Shown here piece by piece: positions 60,011-64,000 of a DNA stretch of 64,000 nt (the first letter of the stretch is position 1; each line of letters opens with the position of its first letter). The DNA lies in contig WFMF01000008.1 in NCBI GenBank assembly GCA_011033025.1, positions 315,001-379,000 of the forward strand. Reading direction: 5' to 3'. Made by a program: the position numbers and the translations under genes. Below the pieces are notes generated by a model. The model searched no databases. It was given only the letters and a program-made list of their open reading frames with translations, and was not told the origin of the DNA. The stretch comes from Beroe forskalii. Taxonomy: Eukaryota; Ctenophora; Nuda; Beroida; Beroidae.

Positions 60011-62446
60011 CAGAATTCACAACTCTTGTGACCCTTTTACCACATACCTTATTGGCCTTAATTAAATCGGCCTTTTTCTTCACCGGCCTTTTTTTAACCG
60101 GCCCTATGGACAAAAATCGAATCATTTTGAACCATTCTAACCGGCCCATTGGACAAAAATTTTTCTCCAGTGGTTGCCAGACTAATATTATGATCGTACA
60201 TTTTGAAATGACGTCATGATCGTACATTATGAATTAACGTTCCGAGTCATAGAAGTTTCATTTGACCTAAATTAACCAGGGCCTTTAATTTGACCGGCCC
60301 CACTTTAATTAACCGGCCCTTTGGACAAAAATCTCAAAGTCGTTTTTGTTCTTATTAAAGTATTAAGGGCCGGTTACATAAGGGCCAATAAGGTACATTA
60401 TACAGTTTCGTACCTACGGTTTAGTTTGTGGGATGATCTTTCCGAAATTTGAAAAAATGCTTATAACATGATGTATGTGTTTAGGTGTATTGATTTAAAA
60501 TTTAATGACGTTTTTGCGACACCTTTTAAGTTTTTATACACATTGTTTTGATATTTTGCAATTATGGATTTCCGTATATTGCAATAAAGTTTCAAAGCCC
60601 TTAGTGGTGCCCATCCGGGGATTTGAATCAAATCAAAAAAATGTCAGAATTATGCGCTTCGGCACGAAAAGCGGTTTTTGACCAATATCTCCGTTTCTGA
60701 AATTCAAAAATGTAAGCTACTCCAGCTCTCCAGGATCATATAAGTCACATGTTGCCCGTAATATTGTGAAAGTTTGATCAAGATTTCTTTAAAAAACAGC
60801 GGAGTTATAGGCTTCAATCCTCATTGTAATGAGTACGCAAGCATTTTGCTTATTGCCAGCCATATAAGGTAATATGTGCTTGTTGAGTTGTTGTGTACAG
60901 GAGTACAGGGCGTGTCTTGTGTAAACCTACCTACTAAAAGTATATGTATAATCTTTATTACTTAAAAGCGGCTCAAACTCATCGCAGAGATGATGACGGA
61001 ACCTGAGAAGTGGTACCCCATTTTAAAAATTTCTAAAGTAAGACCTGTCATGAGAAACCCGATATTAAAACCTGTTTAAAACCCGTCGTTAACCGAGGTC
61101 AAAAAGTCAAAAACCATAGTTAGCATATCTTCAGAGCATAGCATAAAACCAGCGCGGAGTAGCTGCCATCCAATTTTATTGACGAGGAACCGATTCTCTG
61201 CCGTCCCTCTGTTAAGTTTTGCCTGTCAATATTATTGAAATGGGACAGAACTGCAACAACACCTTATTACTAGCAAATTTGGGACAAAAAGTTATATAGA
61301 GTTTTATTGTGAGCATTTAGCAGTGCAGCGCATTTATTAATTCTAGCTTTATTCAATGTGTAAGAGTGTGTATTCTATGCTTTAGAATGTTTATACTTTG
61401 TGTATACTGTGAGAATTGATGAGAAGACCTGGTGAATAAGGGATTCATGGTGATACATTTCCGTGTGTGTTTTTCTGCACAATTATACCAATATTATTAT
61501 ACACTCTGTTGTACATTTATACACCTCTTGATGTAATTATATGTTTCTAATTATTTTCTTTCCTCAGGCACATCCAAGTTTGTGACACAGCTGCTGCGTT
61601 TCTTCGGGAAGGTTATAGGTGAGCCGGAGCAGATTCCGATCAGATCAGAGTCCCCGCCAATCTATCTGCCTTCCAAAGACCGGGTGTCAGAACCCTGCTG
61701 GCTATGTTAACGCACTGTCTCACTCGTCTTTGCCAATATCACAGTCCAGTCAACTGTCAAGTCATGAGCTGACTGGTGAATAAGGTACATATAGTGATTT
61801 GTTAGGTATTCGATCATAATTCAGTTTTTGAGTATATGAAATTAGATTTCTTCACCTAATACTCTAGGATTTACCGGTCACCTGGTTTTCTCTAATTAAT
61901 TCCAATCCCATGCATTTCCCATGCATAACGCTCCCTCCTTATCTTGTGACCAGCAAATTATTTACAGGACTAGACAGACGACTGGCGGTACATACAAGCA
62001 TCATGGTGGTTGATCCCTCTCGACTTATCGCATTGTCACCCTGCAGCCTTCTGGCAATGTCAACATTGCATTCTACTGACGTCTTGACGGCATGAACCCA
62101 ATATCAAGAGTGGGTTCGATCTCTTGCCGTTGTGACCTTGATGCCACTCACCGCTGTGCTGCTCATGATGCCAAGCTCCTGATTCCGATAACAGTAACTG
62201 GATGATCCGGGTGTCTGAATCCTGCTGGCTATGTCAACACCATGTGCACTGTCTCACTGTTCATCAGATTGCCCTAAGTGCTGCTGCAGCACTCGTTTCA
62301 ATTTTAGTTGGAAAAATTGCGTTTTTTTCATTACCAATAACATCTCTGTCATCATTTGTCAATGCGCGGGCCGCGCGCGATAATTACTCGCATGTGACTA
62401 GCTTGTGACTGATTATCGCGCACGTGACAAAGTTGGTTGATCACGT

Positions 62447-64000
62447 CGTCGCGCGTTAATTCCTTTGCTTTGATGGATTTCTATTCTCCCATCCCTAGCG
62501 CGCAACACTTGGAAGTTTGGACACGAAAGATTTTTATAGTTACAAGAATGAGAATATTCCATTTAATTCTTCACTGTTACTAATAAATCTTTGTCTGACG
62601 TCGTCAGACCGCGAGGGGGTCAGGCAACGCCTGACAAATAAATCTCAGTTGGTATGGTTGCAATCAGCTGAGATCAAATCAGACTTGCCAGCTTAATTGG
62701 TGATATATTGTGAGATTAGGATTTGCTTCTACATTAAAACAACAATATTCAATAAATGAATCCACGCAAGTAAGTATAACACCAATTTTAAATTATTTGA
62801 TTGAAGACTTGTGGCCTTGTTCGTCTGCATGAACTACTCAGTCTAAGACTGCCTTTCTGTCTTGCGCCCATGATATCTTCTGGCTGTTGGTGGCAAGTGG
62901 TTCTACCAACTCAAGGATGCCTCTGTCCTACTGTCCACAGAAGTATCTTCAACTGCCATTGGCCTGGTAGACTTTTTTTAACTTTCCCCTTGTCTCCCTT
63001 ACAACTCTGATGAGTTGGTTTTTGGCTCCAGCCCTCATACAGGATCAAGTCCACTGAATAAACCTACACTACAATCCTTTTCTCTGGGCAGTATGGGACA
63101 CTCAGTTGCTGCCTTGTAATGTTGTAGTACCTATAGTGACTTCCTCCACTGACCTACTTGCTGTAACCTTGCTCTCCCAGCTATTCATCCTCACACTTTG
63201 AACTTCAGCTGTACAGATAATCTGTTTACTTGATAGAACATATCTAAGGTTAGTATTTAAATCAGATTATTAAACCATATCCAAAACATGAACATTGATA
63301 CAGACAGGGGTGTAGCCAAATTTTTGAAAAGTTGGCGAGTTACATAAGAACCTATTGCTTTTTTATATTGCTTAGCTAAGAGCTTTTGAATCATAAAAAA
63401 CTTTTCGTATTGTCTGCCCACAAAAGGGGAGGCTGCCATCTGTGTCTCCTTCCCTTAGTTTAGCACCTGGATGCAAATCGTTATGTGTGGATCTATGCTA
63501 ACAGTTGATGACCTGTCCAAACTCTGTTGCATGGGCCTCCGTAGCAAGCAATCAATTTTTAGCATGAAATTTCCACTCTGTCCAAGGAGAGGAAATCTTG
63601 AAGAAATAATTTTTCCCTATTTAGAAAATATTAGATATCAATACATGTGCTGTGAAAGTTTGTAATTGAAATGGACTGAATTGGCTCATTGGTTTAAATG
63701 ATTTGATGTATGCATATTAGTTATATAACTTCAAAACATTTACCATACTGCCAAAACCTATACATATAGTAGGTACCTAACTTTATTGTATTGCCAATAT
63801 CCTCTTCATATTGCTCTTTTGCTTTAAGTTTTACCCTGTACCTGTACCTGTACCATGCTGATCTAGATCCATGCTAGCAATAGATCCATCATTATTTCAA
63901 AGTCGTCAATTTTTCAGGTCCAAAAAGTAAGCTAGCACAAGTGTATCTCTGTCCTTCTCTTTACTACCAAAGTACCTACCAATTCTCCTCGTATACAACA
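62447..64000. other. Right flank, no gene recognised
   Basis: Short open frames only, none with recognisable similarity. A block near 62606-62636 (GAGGGGGTCAGGCAACGCCT) is the reverse complement of sequence at about 12147-12180, inside the spacer. The rest looks like intron or intergenic DNA. Confidence 0.4.

Larger units (their letters stand above)
56530..62446 (-). repeat. Right arm of large inverted repeat (5.9 kb)
   Basis: Reverse complement of 3668-11687 over its whole length apart from the differences listed for the left arm. Inner end TTGCCACATGC, outer end GGTTGATCACGT. It carries the empty site for the left arm's 2.3-kb insertion, a longer 23-bp minisatellite, and its own 400-bp block at about 58816-59213 in place of left-arm 9235-9648. 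Matching stretches are close to identical over hundreds of bases, so the duplication is recent or has been homogenised. Confidence 0.93.

Noticed and set aside
61570-61690. Short coding-like stretch (FVTQLLRFFGKVI) after a TTTCCTCAG acceptor in the right arm, also in the left arm near 4480-4550
   Set aside because: Only about 40 codons, with no partner exon and no recognised family; conserved between arms by duplication.
3668-62446. A Polinton/Maverick or other giant DNA transposon spanning the whole unit
   Set aside because: No DNA polymerase, integrase, protease or capsid-like gene was found between the arms, and no flanking duplication was seen; the spacer holds a normal host gene.

Overview
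The window is animal nuclear DNA. Genes are broken into short GT-AG exons, two core eukaryotic genes are recognised exon by exon (MCM4 and the mTORC1 scaffold raptor), and an LDL-receptor-class-A / seven-transmembrane receptor points to a metazoan. The noncoding DNA is full of foldback elements, minisatellites and transposon debris. The raptor sequence is divergent, which fits a fast-evolving marine invertebrate or non-bilaterian; I cannot name the species.

Layout. (1) 139-1917 (+): last five exons of MCM4. (2) 1918-3667: foldback and palindromic repeats. (3) 3668-11687: left arm of a very large inverted repeat. (4) 11688-20300: hairpins, one cyclin-box-like exon, old diverged repeats with conserved stem-loops, and fragments of unrecognised decayed genes. 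(5) 21100-38560: a scrambled array of about eight degenerate copies of an unrecognised multi-exon gene, with a hAT-type element inside one copy. (6) 40758-55773 (-): a complete raptor gene of 25 exons, about 1281 residues. Its 5.2-kb intron 12 contains, on the opposite strand, an LDLa-GPCR gene (46421-49672) broken by several frameshifts. (7) 56530-62446: right arm of the inverted repeat, reverse-complementary to (3). (8) 62447-64000: nothing recognised.

The two arms (about 5.7-5.9 kb of shared sequence) point towards each other across a 44.8-kb spacer holding the array and raptor. The right arm preserves the empty site of a 2.3-kb foldback insertion seen only in the left arm. The arms carry no recognisable protein gene and no target-site duplications were found, so they may be two opposed insertions of one nonautonomous element or an inverted segmental duplication.

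The most novel material is the gene array: its modules share coding-like reading frames, splice sites and a 3'-end segment, but I recognise no known domain. Raptor exon boundaries were set by splice sites, intron phase and remembered similarity to animal raptor. They give one consistent reading frame except for one indel in exon 4.
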